Assembly: GCA_022496805.1 (NCBI GenBank)
Contig: CM040087.1
Coordinates: 34,868,253 to 34,932,252, forward strand
Direction: 5' to 3'
From: Pohlia nutans
Taxonomy: Eukaryota > Streptophyta > Bryopsida > Bryales > Mniaceae
DNA: 64,000 bases
A program made the translations under genes and the position numbers. Each line of letters opens with the position of its first letter. Within the stretch, counting starts at the first letter, position 1. This document shows, piece after piece, positions 26,311 to 38,385 of this stretch. Below the pieces are notes generated by a model. The model searched no databases and was not told where the DNA came from. It worked only from the letters and a program-made list of their open reading frames with translations.

Positions 26311-26734
26311 CAATACACCTAGGTTTTGCCATTATTTCTTCTATCATTTAAGGATTAACGGCTAAGTTATTAGTATCAGGACATTAAAAATTATCCATAA
26401 AGTTGAACCCAAATAGCTTGTCTCTTGACCAAAGATTTTGTTATGTAAATAACTTTCACTATCCATTTTTTGACATGAAGCACAAACTTGCTAGGTATAG
26501 GGGTACGTGGAGATTCTTCCTTGGGAACTCGTGCAAGGTATGAGGGAGCTTCTTTAGAATTGGGGAGGTTCAAAGTTCAAATATCTCTGACAATGCAAAG
26601 CTTTGTTATTGGTTGAAATTAAAAGAGACAAAATTTGTTTTTGCCGCTTTTCAAGCTAAAAATCTAGTTATGCCTTGTTTTTCCTCTTGTGGAATTTTTT
26701 GCTCAACTATACGGATAACTCTAATCTACCTCAT

Positions 26735-27253
26735 TAAGAATTTAGGACCCCACGGATTTTAAGCAATTTCCGTGCGAGATCCGATATTTCACGGGTTCAT
26801 ACATTGTTTACACAGATTATGTACAAGTTTTGCACTAATTCCACACGAATTCTATACTTTGTCAGAAAAAAAAGGAATCTGTGCAAATTCAGTACAAAAT
26901 TAGTGTGAAATCTTTGTGAAAATGTACGAACCCATGAAATATTGAATAGAGTTATTTGTAAAGGCATCCGGTCTTCTGTCCTGCTTTTTTCATAGACCAG
27001 AGCTAGTACCAGAGCATTCTGACACCACTTCTCCTCATGGTCCCACCCCACTACCCAATTCTTCTCCCTCCCTCCAAATTTTTATGAATAAAAATTTCAA
27101 TCCATCCACTGTTCTATTCTGGGTCTACAGTGAGATCATGCCGATCCTCTCCTTTCCATTTTACAGGTCAAAAAGAAGGGTTTTGAGGGACTTTACAAAT
27201 AACTCTAATGTCACACGAAAATTGTTATAAATCACTTAGGTCCTAAATTCCTG
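26735..27253. mobile_element. MITE, GGAATTTAGGACCCC family, interrupted
   Basis: The left end is TTAAGAATTTAGGACCCCAC; the right end is GGTCCTAAATTCCTGATG. It is split by the element at 26948-27206. A complete relative is at 51862-52132; partial copies occur at 33484-33640 and 42770-42985 (both with TTTGCACTGAATCCGCACGG). Confidence 0.7.
26948..27206. mobile_element. MITE, AGAGTTA family, TSD AAT
   Basis: The ends are AGAGTTATTTGTAAAG and its exact inverse, flanked by AAT at 26945-26947 and 27207-27209. 259 bp, nested in the MITE at 26735-27253. Confidence 0.85.
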
Positions 27254-27610
27254 ATGGCCTACCATACCAACAGGAAAACAACAAAATTGGCTGACTCTCA
27301 TGTGGAGACCATCATGTGCATTTTGGGCAAGAGCTAGACTCCGCGGGTGGCTTTTGGGGAAAAGGGGTTGCAATGAAGCGTAGATAGCTTTATATAGAAT
27401 GAAAACCATCCACAACATTCACATAGTGAGGAGGGCACAAAGCAGGCAGTGATGCGGCTCATAAGTCTCATATGGCGTACATGGGGTGGGTGCCTTCTTG
27501 CAGGGGTTGTTGTTGTTTGCCTGCCGTGAGGACAACTTGGAACTCAACACTTGATTCCATGGTGGGCTCAAAGTGTGGCTGCAAAGCATCTGCCAACTGG
27601 CTTCACTTAA

Positions 27611-28413
27611 CCCTTTAGTGCCTAGGGTACTGTAGCAGACAGCTCTGGATTTCAGTGGGTTTTTCCACTGTGGTTGAGACTACCAAAAATAGAATGGGTT
27701 AAATTAGAAAGTAACCGTACAATTCTATTCTCAACTCGAGAGCACACATTTTATTAAAATTTGAGAATCATCCGATGGTGGGATCGGAAGATTATAGTAT
27801 GTATTTGAACTGTATAATGCACGCTCAAAAACGAGATTTTGGGGGGTGTGTGACTTCAAAGTTAAATAGAATTTGAGGCAAATTTTCAAAAATAAAAGCA
27901 AAGACGTTCAGCTATGCCCTATGTCAACACCTCTCCGTTGCAATCTTTCATATCAAAAATAGACTCACACATAATTATTGTGAGATTTATAAGTGAAAGT
28001 GACTTGTCCATGTACGGTTTAGGACAAAATTTTATACGTTGAAAATTGACAGGAGTGGGTACATTAGTCAAGATCGGATTACACACACTAATGGAAGATG
28101 AAGAAGAGAACACAATCCAAAAAAATAAAACAAGATAACAAACTTCCAAACACAAGAAATACTACACAATACATATGTTGTATTTGTAAGTATTTACTGT
28201 ATTTTCAAGTATTTGCAGTATTTTTGCGTTCTGTTGATAGGTATTTTGATAATTCTACAATTCCAAATTGAAATTTTCTTTTTCTGGAAGGTGCGTAATG
28301 TATGTACGCAAATCTGAACTTCAGAACTGAAGTTCCAATTCTTCACGGATTCTCTGTTATTTGCATTTCCAACGTTGCAGTGACCATAATCTGGCTTGCT
28401 AGGCACTAAAGGG
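27611..28413. mobile_element. 803-bp TTAA-type element, copy 1
   Basis: The ends CCCTTTAGTGCCTAG and its inverse CTAGGCACTAAAGGG are flanked by TTAA (27607-27610 and 28414-28417). Copy 2 at 37519-38321 has exactly the same length and orientation, and I count about six mismatches, all in the last 230 bp. Both contain the same 78-codon minus-strand ORF (27919-28155), which resembles no transposase. The flanks of the two copies differ, so these are separate insertions or a moved copy and not one segmental duplication. Confidence 0.9.
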
Positions 28414-28482
28414 TTAATCTCCTTTTCCCATGTGGGCCTCTCTCTCTCTCTAATAATAATTAGCCTTCCATTTAACCCCTAA

Positions 28483-28621
28483 TGGCCTATTTACACTAGA
28501 GGCGAGAAGCCGTGAGGAGAGAAATTTCAGTCAATGGGAGGCTTAGAAACCGAGAAGACTAATTTCTCATTGGCTAAAATTTCTCTCCGCACGGCTTCTC
28601 CCCTCCAATGTAAAGAGGCCC
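28483..28621. mobile_element. Tourist-type MITE, 139 bp
   Basis: Ends TGGCCTATTTACACTAGAGG and the inverse of GGGCCTCTTTACATTGGAGG, flanked by TAA on both sides. Short relative of the element at 31884-32375; another right end lies at about 23735-23767. TAA/TTA duplications point to PIF/Harbinger. From 28622 to 29571 I see no gene or complete repeat. Confidence 0.7.
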
Positions 28622-29575
28622 TAAATGTTGCATGTATTATACACGACCCCTTATATTTACCAATGCTCCCTCTGTCCCACGATACAATAGATGATGCTTT
28701 TGAAAGCCAAGCAGCTGCGCTATGAGGAGCTCTGACCGAAATAGCATGGATGAAAGACGAGAATGCATTTCAGTGGAATTATGGACGGAATATATTTGCT
28801 ACAATTGTTTTTAGTCCAATAAAATGGATGTCCCTGCAATGCCTCTTCCCTGCGGTTAGAGCCAATACATTGAATGGAGGTATTGAGGGGACCTATATAA
28901 ATCTATCCTCATGTCATACTATATAAATATTTACCCTTTCTTGTACAAAAACACAATAATATCTTTTCAATAGAAATAGTCAGACAATCAAAAAAATTAT
29001 GTATTTTTTGTCACTATAACTGTTTTACAAAGTAAGTCCATTTTAAATTTTTAGTCCACTAAGTACCCCTATTTAATGTAGAACAATTTCATCAATTCTA
29101 AAAATACAATAAGTTTTTATTTTGGAATACTAGTTGTTTATCAAAGTAATATCATATTGTTTCAATAGTATGTGTGGATGGTCGCAACATGGTGGTGTTC
29201 GTTGTAGTGTGTTCTCTAATGCAACGAATATATGCTAAGATTGATTTTAGCTAGGTCTTATGTTGTTTGTAATCCACATGTGAGCAAAAACAAGCTTCAC
29301 AAACAAAAAAACACTCCATATGCACTTCTTTTGTGATCTATTTTTTGTCGGAATTTATAATGCAACAACTTCAAATTGAATAAATGATTTGCAAGAAGTA
29401 ATGTACGACACCTTTTTTTTTCCTTCACAATTGCAAAATAATCTATTATGAGACAGAGCGAGTACATTATATACTCAAGTATGACGGTGTATTGAATATA
29501 GTGAAATATGGGAGCAATTGCATGCTTGTAGACAAAAATACATGGTCGGGGTGAAACTTTAAGTCGCTTACTTAA

Positions 29576-29854
29576 CCCCTTCAGGATTGCTCAAGCCAAA
29601 ATGGCCTACGGTTTGCAATAGAGGTTATGTGTACTGACTTTACTTCTCACACTCCCCATTTTCTCTTACACACATCAGATCTCAGATTTCATTGCAACTT
29701 GGAAACCCTCTTCAAGACTGCATGGAGGTTACACTAAAAAATCAGCGCTCTTCCAACACTTCTACAGCAGTAGCAAACGGGTCCGGTATACCCCACACTC
29801 TGAAAATACGCTCCAGCATCGGTCTATACTCAAACCAGCATCATCCTTTAGGGG
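29576..29854. mobile_element. TTAA-type MITE, 279 bp
   Basis: The left end CCCCTTCAGGATTG follows TTAA (29572-29575), the right end ATCATCCTTTAGGGG precedes TTAA (29855-29858). Next to it, at 30075-30082, another end GTTAGGGG abuts the TTAA shared with the element at 30087, so a second member may fill 29859-30082. Confidence 0.65.
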
Positions 29855-30086
29855 TTAAGGTAACAACACCCAGTTCTAACAGTGTACCCAATCCCAATAA
29901 TTTTCACACATTAATCATTGTAGAACGTAAATCTAGGTGGACCATAGATAGCTTATCATTTTTGTCAACAAACAATAAAGGCTCTATGATTTGCTTAGTT
30001 TTGCGTTCTAAATTGCATGCTTGTGTTTAGAAATTATCCACATTGGGTACACTGTCGGAATTGGGTGCTCCTACGTTAGGGGTTAA

Positions 30087-30308
30087 CCCTTGAAGGATTT
30101 AGGGAATAGTAGATACGTTGCCGTATATTTAACATTTGTTATGAGTAGAAAGTTCCAAATTGAGATCCCAATAGCTTTTAAGACCATGTAGACATGAATT
30201 TTAATTTTACTTTTGATACAATACTCATAGGAGGTGTAGAACCATTCCAAATACAATGAAATACGGTCGTGTACATTGGCCGGAATGGCCAATCTGGACC
30301 TTTAAGGG
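30087..30308. mobile_element. TTAA-type MITE, 222 bp
   Basis: Ends CCCTTGAAGGATTTAGGG and the inverse of CCCTTAAAGGTCCAGATT, flanked by TTAA (30083-30086, 30309-30312). The interior matches 47948-48162, for example AATAGTAGATAC and GAAAGTTCCAAATTGAGA. From 30313 to 31262 I recognise no gene or repeat. Confidence 0.8.
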
Positions 30309-31262
30309 TTAATTCAGCATGTTCAATGGAACTCTCGGGGACCATGTATGTATGGCTTTTCCGTCGGTGATTACTGTAGTTCTGAAACGCATGGTGCTTC
30401 ACGTGGTTGTACTTTAGCCTTCTTTTTTCCATTGGGTAATAAAATAATGGTTAATTGACAGAATAAAAATAAAAATAAAAACATATACGCACATGGTATT
30501 ACTGTACTGCTGAGATCACTCCTTAGGTCCTGGTTCTTTGCATAGTGGAATTACTTGCTGTCCCTTACTATCAACCCAAGATTCAGAAAACTGTCTAAAT
30601 TTATCATTTCCCCAATGGAATTGTTGTCCCAAAAATATCTCAGCCACTTTTGAAGTAATTTTTGTCCAATTTTTCACAAGTGGTGCACGACATCCCGCAC
30701 GAAGATGAGCATGAACCCAAAAATTCGATCGATTTGCAGATTATGAATATTTTGTTGAGATTGTAAGAAATTTTTCGATCATCTACTTTAATTTTAATTT
30801 CAAAACACCATGATATCAATTTCAACTATAATTTCTGACAACTTAACTTTGGCCCATGTTGCAGAGGATAAAAACCATTTAATGAACACCCAAATCAACT
30901 AAAAGAAATTCTGGTAATTTCTCGCTATAATCTTGTTTAATTTCACTAATAAAAAAGGTGGCAGTGTCAAGGCAGGCAATGTTGCCCAATCTAGGCAAGT
31001 GCTACCCATTTGTTTAGTCATCTTCCTCCGACGTGTCGTTCTTTTTATTACATTGAATGGCGTATTTAGTGTTCATGGAAAATTGATGTTTTTTTAACCA
31101 CGGTTCCTTCAAAGGTGAAGAGAATTCATGTCCTTTGATACTACATAGGAGTTTATCACTTGTCATTTCTACTTTTCCTACCATGTTCCTTCCAAGTAAT
31201 GAGAGTGACATGAGGTGGCATACTATATTTATTATACAGGTGCCATATGTCATTGGAATACT

Positions 31263-31585
31263 AGAGTTAACCGAAAAGTCAGTTCAAAAAGGAAAGTTTT
31301 AGCAAATTCCTCTTGAACTCCTCTTGAACTCATATTGAAATATATATATAGACCAAAAACTAGTTCAAGATGAGTTGGGAGACAATCTAAAGCAAGCCAC
31401 TATCATTATTCTCCACACCTCGCAATGACTTCCACACCTCCTACCAAAGCTCCAAGCCCTGGCCCACAAGGGGACAAGTTATGACACAACACTATTCAAC
31501 CCAAACATAGCTCAAGAGAGCTCAAAAAAGAGGTTAGAAGGAGGTTGAAAAGGGAGGTTCCATGGTCTTCTTTTCGGTTAACTCT
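31263..31585. mobile_element. MITE, AGAGTTA family, TSD ACT
   Basis: Ends AGAGTTAACCGAAAAG and the exact inverse CTTTTCGGTTAACTCT, flanked by ACT (31260-31262 and 31586-31588). 323 bp. Its interior (TTGAACTCATATTGAAATAT and TCCACACCTCGC) recurs in a longer, degraded copy at about 45808-46377, which has an extra insertion. Confidence 0.85.
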
Positions 31586-31883
31586 ACTCCATTCATTTTT
31601 TTCTACAATGACATTGAATCTCCCCAAAATTAAATAGTGTCCCAGTTGAGAAATACACTAAATATGCCATTGAGTGTGGTGTTTTAGGAGTAGCTACTTT
31701 ACACTAGAAAAAATGGGCACAAACTGAATGAAATCACCAAAGTCTTCTCAAAATGAAAATTTCAAAAAATGAGGTCCATGGGTGAATAGTGTTTGCATTA
31801 ACGTCGAGGGGAGCATTTAGATTTGGGGTTATAAAATCGCCAATATTTGAATGAAAGTTCCTTGTAATCAACATATAATCTTA

Positions 31884-32375
31884 GGCCCTCTTTACACTAG
31901 AAACGAGACGTCGTGGAGAAAACCGGCCAAGGGCCATGGCTCATTCTTGAGAAGTAATAGTAATAGCTGTGGGTAGTAGTAATAGTTGTGAGACGAAAAT
32001 CGGGAATGAACAGTAATAGCTGTGGGTAGAAAACGGGTCAAAAAACTGGCCGTCAGTAAAAGTGGCCGTTCTGAAAAATTATTTAAAAAATGAAAATGAT
32101 TGGCTGTGAGAATTTTGGCCAAACGGCCCCCCGGATTTTGCGTCAGGCCCACCTCTTGAGGTGGGCCTGACGCAAAATCCGGGGGACTTGAAAAATGTGC
32201 CTTTTTGCTGCCACCGAGGACAAAAGTGCTGTCCATGTCATTTTCTACTCGCTTTGTCCCTTGGACTGAAAATTTTGGGTGTAAAGTGACCTTCGTTGGT
32301 CTTCTCGATTTCTACGCATCCCATTGGCTGAAATTTATTTTCTCACGGCCCCTCGCCTCTAGTGTAAAGAGGGCC
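31884..32375. mobile_element. Tourist-type MITE with a palindromic centre
   Basis: The ends GGCCCTCTTTACACTAGA and the inverse of GGCCCTCTTTACACTAGA are 18-bp identical repeats, flanked by TTA (31881-31883 and 32376-32378), as in PIF/Harbinger-derived Tourist elements. 492 bp, non-coding. The exact palindrome at 32128-32185 lies near its middle. Confidence 0.85.
32128..32185. repeat. 58-bp perfect palindrome
   Basis: Two exactly complementary 28-bp arms (32128-32155 and 32158-32185) are separated by only TT. The arm begins CCCCCGGATTTTGCGTCAGG. It can form a DNA cruciform or an RNA hairpin. The absence of mismatches suggests recent origin or active homogenisation. Confidence 0.95.
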
Positions 32376-33734
32376 TTATGGATGAACACACATATAATTG
32401 TATGCAATGTTTTCCTTACCTGGCTACATTCCCGGGTGCGTGTCGTCTGGCCACCACCGGAAAAACAAAAAACAAAAAATGGCTACACTAAATTACACCC
32501 AGTTCCTTCGTGGCAAAAATTATTAAAATAAAAGGGGGTGGGGGCCTAGGGGGGGAAGAGAGAGAGAAAGAGTGCACAGCAATGTACCTGCTGGTATAAA
32601 AGCAGGAAAGACTAATTTAGTCAAAGTATATTTAGTGAATGAGGCCCCCAATTAGTGTGGGAGAGTGACAGGGGGCATAATAAAATATATGAGATGGGGA
32701 TGGCGCCAGCCTGGATGAAATGGCTACAGTGGTTGGACGATGATGATGCAAGCATAATTGCCAGCTGGACTGTGGAGGGAAAGGGAGCTTTGTGCATTGG
32801 GCTGCATGAGTTTCTCTAAATTTAGGATTTTTATTATTCTGTATTTGCCACCCAGTTTGATGCTTATTCTCCACTTTACCAACATAGCAGAACCCTCTAG
32901 TCAAAAGTTTTACCGCCCATTTTCTCACTTCAGAATTGGAGAACTTCATTATTTGTATTTTTTTAAATTTATTTTTCAAATTTACTGGAAGCTACTGACT
33001 GTACTGGTCCATTGCTTAATTTGAGGAATTTTGGTTCATTATTAACTACCATTTTAAACTTCAAATGATGGTTTACTTTGGTGAAATTGTGGGGAAGGTT
33101 TGGAGGAGGTCCGACATGACCTTATATGACAGATTTTGATCATCTTAATTTTTTTACCACCAAATTGCTTAGCTGTATGACGGAAGTTGTGGCTATCATT
33201 ATCTGTGTTATGACGTGAAGTGGTGAACGCACACATCCATACAATAACTTAGTTCCGCAACTGGAATGGTCTTGTTATGCTACGGGTCAATTTAGTTTAC
33301 CATATGTTGCAGATCATGCACGCATGTAGACCAAGACGGTTCGGAAGTTGGGAACTATTGTGCAGACTTTGAAACGGACCTACCTAATCTATTATATAAT
33401 GCACAATGTTGCACGCATACTCTCCTCAATAGTTTTGTCATCGGAATGGTCATGCCATGATTACTCCAACATAGACCTATATACGATTTCCTTGTGAAGT
33501 CCGATATTTCACGGGTTCATGATTTTTTCGCACGGATATCACATGAATTTTGTGTTAATTTTGCACTGAATCCGCACGGCTTCTTCATTCACTCTTTTCA
33601 TTATCCTAAATTCATGATGGGCAATCTCACTCTCCACGGGAGTTCTGGTTTCGGAACGGTTCTATCGTGTTGGGATCTAGTATGAACGAAGCTAGTTTGA
33701 TACTCCACCCATTTTAGACCATTGTTAGCAGCAA

Positions 33735-34615
33735 TCTCAAAACTGGCTAATATTAGTTGGATTTCTACCAAAAAATGGAGCTGCTAAACATACAAAGAAA
33801 AAAAATGATTTTTTTTGAAATGTAGCGAGAATGCTCATCATGATATAAATATATAGCAACTTCATGAGGTGATATCCGCAGATATCATCATGGTATCACC
33901 TTGGTATCACCTTAGTATATCAAGGGTATTGCCGGATATTATAGAGGTATCGTGAGTAGTACATTCACAAGGTAGCCAAAGTATCTACCATTTATGTGGG
34001 AGGTAGCATCCTGTGCTAAATTTCATAAAGTGGTTAGGAGCAGGGCCCAGGAAGAACTGACAGTCAGTTACAAGTCAACCGATTAATTTTTGGAAATGGC
34101 TGATTGATTTTCAAGAATAGAGGCAAACCACCGAACTAAATGACTAAAAAATAATTATATTTAGTATTCATAAACGAAATATACGAGATATAAACTTTAA
34201 AAACTGGTTGCTTTTGGAAAATAAAGGACATTGACTGGTTGCCTCAAAAATCTTCCCGAACAGTGGTTCTGAGACCTCTAATTGTTAGAGTAAGCTCCAG
34301 TTGACTTGAACTGGTGGGAATCTAGAGTGTCCAATGATCTCAAAACTTGCTAATATTAGCTGGATTTCTACCCAAAAAATGAGGCTGCTAAACATTCAAA
34401 GAAAGAAAATGAAAAAAAAATTGAAATGTAGCGAGAATGCTCATCATGTTATAAATATGTTGCAAGGGTATCATTATGGTATCACCTTAATATATCAAGG
34501 GTATTGCCGGATATTATAGAGGTATCGTGAGTAGTACATTCACAAGATAGCAAAAGTATCTACCATTTATGTGGGAGGTAGCACCCTGTGCTAAATGTCA
34601 TAAAGTGGTTCTGAG
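33735..34615 (+). repeat. Imperfect tandem duplication, about 600-bp offset
   Basis: Blocks such as GCTAATATTAG, GTAGCGAGAATGCTCATCAT, GGGTATTGCCGGATATTATA and ACCATTTATGTGGGAGGTAG occur once at 33735-34035 and again at 34337-34615, in the same order. The intervening 34036-34336 lacks them. No coding function is apparent. 32376-33734 otherwise holds only a fragment of the GGAATTTAGGACCCC MITE near 33484-33640. Confidence 0.85.
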
Positions 34616-35070
34616 AGCACTGAGAGTGTCTATGAAATTTTGTTTTAAAATTATTCTTGTTAACAACCATGACAGAGTAGGAAACGGAAAGGGTTTTGGA
34701 GTTATCATACATGGTAGAATACCAAGTTTGGTGCAGACTAACTTTATCAACGCGTAAAAACTCCCACCAACCCTCATTACGCAATCAAATTAAATCAAAT
34801 TAAATTAAATTAATCAATTTCCTTCTTTGCATATCAGTAATAGAGACCAATATTCAAAGATTTTGAATGTTTATTTTTAGAATTTTTAAAAAATGACGAG
34901 TTCCCTCTACTACACTACTTTTTACTGATAGTACGTGTGATACTAATTCCAAAGATATGCTCTATTTTGTTAAATCATGAAATTGGCGAGGGCTAAAATT
35001 TATACTAAGTGACTGAATTTGATTTTTCATTTTAGTGTCACCTTCACTAATTTCTATAAACCCACCTTCA

Positions 35071-35292
35071 CTACACTAAATAGGTAGATTAGTGTTAGAT
35101 AATTATAAGATTTGAAAATATTATATACTTTTACTCTCGACAATTTTTTTTTACCAGAGACATTGATTCCAATACTATTGAAAGATCCTCATCTTGACCA
35201 ATATAGAGGGTAAAAAAATTGGTCAACAGTAAAAACTTAAAACATGTTTATGTAAATTAGTGTATATAACACTAATCTACCTATTTAGTGTG
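35071..35292. mobile_element. MITE, CTACACTAAATAGG family, copy 3
   Basis: Same orientation and nearly the same sequence as 5530-5753; the ends are CTACACTAAATAGGTAGATT and the inverse TAATCTACCTATTTAGTGTG. About 222 bp. Confidence 0.8.
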
Positions 35293-36258
35293 GTAGCAAA
35301 ATTTTGTTCCAATGTCCCTTTGTTTCGTGGGCATCGGGTCATTGACATTACGAACGGACACTTTATTCACGCCGGCCCATTTCTTTGGGTTGGAGTTTCT
35401 ATATGGAATAGCAAAACAGCCATCAAGTCGAGCTCCTGACTGTCAGACAGTCAAGACCCCACTTTTACAGCTCTTTTTCTACTTTAACGTCACTTTTTCA
35501 CTTTTACACGTCTTTTTCCACTTTTAACACACGAGGGTTATTGTCTTAAAAACCAGGGAGGGGTTTTGTACAAACCATGAGCCGTAAGGGGTATTGCCTT
35601 TAAAATCCAAGGAGGGGTTTTCGCATGAACGATAGGCCGTGAGGGGTATTGCTTTAGAATCTGTAGAATGCTTTAGAATTTCTTTTGCTTTTGAAGTTTA
35701 CAATAGGTAAACCAATTTTAACCAATCATGCTAAATTTAAAACTCTAAAAGTGAAAATTATAATTTACATAATTTTTCAAAGGTTAATGCTTTTAAATGA
35801 ATTTTAAAAAGATCTAGAGTTTTTTTTGGAATTTTGACCGTATGGATAATTTGTAAAGATGATGCCCTACATTTTTTATATTGAACCAAACTTCATCAAA
35901 CATATGGAAGGCACATATTATAACACATGTTTGTTTTGTCCAATACCCCTCGGGCTTTTAGGCGTTAAATGAGGTAGAATGGAGATCTTCAAATACACCA
36001 CGTCAAGCACCGGCCCCAACATTTAGGAGAATTTAATTAATAAAGATGTTTTTGCAAATGCGAATGCTCCAAGAAAACAATCTTCATTTTTGAGATACCC
36101 CTCACGGCTTATGGGTCGGGCTAAAAAATCACTAAAAGAATAAAGTCCCTATACAATATCATTCATGGCTGATGGTTTGTGCAAAAATCACTCTTGGATT
36201 CAAAAGCAATACCCCTCATGGCCTAATGTTCATGCGAAAACCCCTCCTTGGATTTTTA

Positions 36259-37459
36259 CCCCTAAAGGACCGCAGTGTTTTTCCTCCAAAAACACTCCAA
36301 TGCTGCCATTTTTACTCCCCCATGCAAAAAGTCCAAAAAAAATGTTATTTTTTACCTTCTAACCGTAAGATCTTGTCTTGAACTATTTGAAAAACATACA
36401 CAACAAATTTCATTGATTTTGTCCGCACGGATTGCTAGATAGTTGCGTTTGATGGAAAAAAACACCCCAAAAAATACATGCCCGGAAATTTCAGATGCAT
36501 TTGACCATGGCTACAGAAAAAAATCCTCACTACCGAAACCTGTCGCACTTCACTTTCACATTCTATATGATGTTACTTAGTTGTGTACCAATTTTTGTTG
36601 CATTTGGAGATGTTTAGGATGTTGAAGAACACCTTGCACTTGTTGGGGTTTAAAAGTTCAGAAAAGACTATATGTTTTTGGAACTGCAATGTTTTCAACT
36701 TTCTTTATTTAAAATACAAATCCGATCGGTGAAACAAAATTTGACATTCCACCCTCTATAGAATGGCGAAAATAAATTTGAAAAAAAAATAAATTTTGAA
36801 GTTTTAGAAGACATGTAGCACACTTTTTAAGAATTTTGGGGGTTAGGGGGGAAATAAAGGGTGGAGGAAGGGAATTGAAGTGCCAACCCATTCCAATGTT
36901 CATGACCCCACTAACTCTCAAGGTGGACTGCCAGGTGGCAGTCCCTCAATGGATGATTTTTTTTTATAAAAATGATTGTAATTTTCAAAAATTTAAATAA
37001 TATATCATAATTATAAAATTGAACTTTTAGTTTAAAATATTATTTTTAAAATTTAAAATTTAAAATTTAAGTTTAAAATAATATTTTTTGTTTATAAAAA
37101 TTTATTTTTAAAATTTTAAAATAATGTTTTTAAATTTTTTGAATGAGTTTGGAAAATGGGGTGGTCTTCTCCCCCCATAGGCCACCCCATTTTCCACACA
37201 CCGCTCATCTTGTTGCCCCCCCCTAAAATTCAACTATTTCTCTACTGCCCCGCTGCCCTTTTTCCCGAAAAAAACACATTTCCCCTCATAACTTTCACAT
37301 CCGGTGTTGGAATTCAAAAAAAAAAAAAAAAAACCCCGTTTTTGTGACACATTGGGGAATCTATTATTAAATTTCCTTCAAAGTTTGATTAAAAACGTGT
37401 TCACCGGAACCTACCCGATTCTCTAAATGTCCTAGTTAGGACACTTGGTCCTTTAGGGG
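36259..37459. mobile_element. TTAA-type element, 1,201 bp
   Basis: Ends CCCCTAAAGGACCGCAGTG and the inverse of CCCCTAAAGGACCAAGTG. The right flank is TTAA (37460-37463), the left TTTA (36255-36258), a one-base change. The ends relate it to 19653-20202 and 44636-45173, in reverse. It interrupts a repeat unit of the host element at the same position as the element at 37519. Confidence 0.7.
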
Positions 37460-37518
37460 TTAAAGGCAATACCCCTCATGGCATATTGTTCATGCAAAAA
37501 CCCGTCCCTGGATTTTAA

Positions 37519-38321
37519 CCCTTTAGTGCCTAGGGTACTGTAGCAGACAGCTCTGGATTTCAGTGGGTTTTTCCACTGTGGTTGAGACTACCAAAAATAG
37601 AATGGGTTAAATTAGAAAGTAACCGTACAATTCTATTCTCAACTCGAGAGCACACATTTTATTAAAATTTGAGAATCATCCGATGGTGGGATCGGAAGAT
37701 TATAGTATGTATTTGAACTGTATAATGCACGCTCAAAAACGAGATTTTGGGGGGTGTGTGACTTCAAAGTTAAATAGAATTTGAGGCAAATTTTCAAAAA
37801 TAAAAGCAAAGACGTTCAGCTATGCCCTATGTCAACACCTCTCCGTTGCAATCTTTCATATCAAAAATAGACTCACACATAATTATTGTGAGATTTATAA
37901 GTGAAAGTGACTTGTCCATGTACGGTTTAGGACAAAATTTTATACGTTGAAAATTGACAGGAGTGGGTACATTAGTCAAGATCGGATTACACACACTAAT
38001 GGAAGATGAAGAAGAGAACACAATCCAAAAAAATAAAACAAGATAACAAACTTCCAAACACAAGAAATACTACACAATACATATGTTGTATTTGTAAGTA
38101 TTTACTGTATTTTCAAGTATTTGCAGTATTTTTGCGTTCTGTTGATAGGTATTTTGATAGTTGTACAATTCCAAATTGAAAATTTCTTTTTCTGCAAGGT
38201 GCGTAATGTATGTGCGCAAATCTGAACTTCAGAACTGAAGTTCCAATTCTTCACGGATTCTCTGTTATTTGCATTTCCGACGTTGCAGTGACCATAATCT
38301 GGCTTGCTAGGCACTAAAGGG
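37519..38321. mobile_element. 803-bp TTAA-type element, copy 2
   Basis: Near-identical to 27611-28413. TTAA flanks at 37515-37518 and 38322-38325. The host sequence is GGATT-TTAA-AGGCAATACC; the same host unit without the insert is readable on the minus strand at about 35596-35612 as GGATTTTAAAGGCAAT, with one TTAA. Confidence 0.9.
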
Positions 38322-38385
38322 TTAAAGGCAATACCCCTCACGGCTCATGGTTCATACAAAACCCCTCCCTGGGTTTTAAGACAAT

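Larger units (their letters stand above)
24837..26354. mobile_element. TTAA-type element carrying two further insertions
   Basis: The left end CCCTTTAGCTTTAG follows TTAA (24833-24836), the right end CTATCATTTAAGGA precedes TTAA (26355-26358). The interior matches 20549-21088 (for example ACCTCAATATTGTCC versus ACCTTAATATTGTCC). It is interrupted by the 71-bp element at 24902-24972 and by the foldback at 25317-26310. CTCCCTTTGTTCCATA just upstream looks like the left end of a Stowaway that was itself the target. Confidence 0.65.

Noticed and set aside
27919..28155. A 78-codon ORF identical to the one at 37827-38063
   Set aside because: Identity only reflects the two recent copies of the 803-bp element; the residues show no transposase motif and the size is too small.
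29692..30030. 112-codon plus-strand ORF
   Set aside because: It runs across the end of a TTAA-type MITE into unrelated sequence, so it is not a conserved reading frame.
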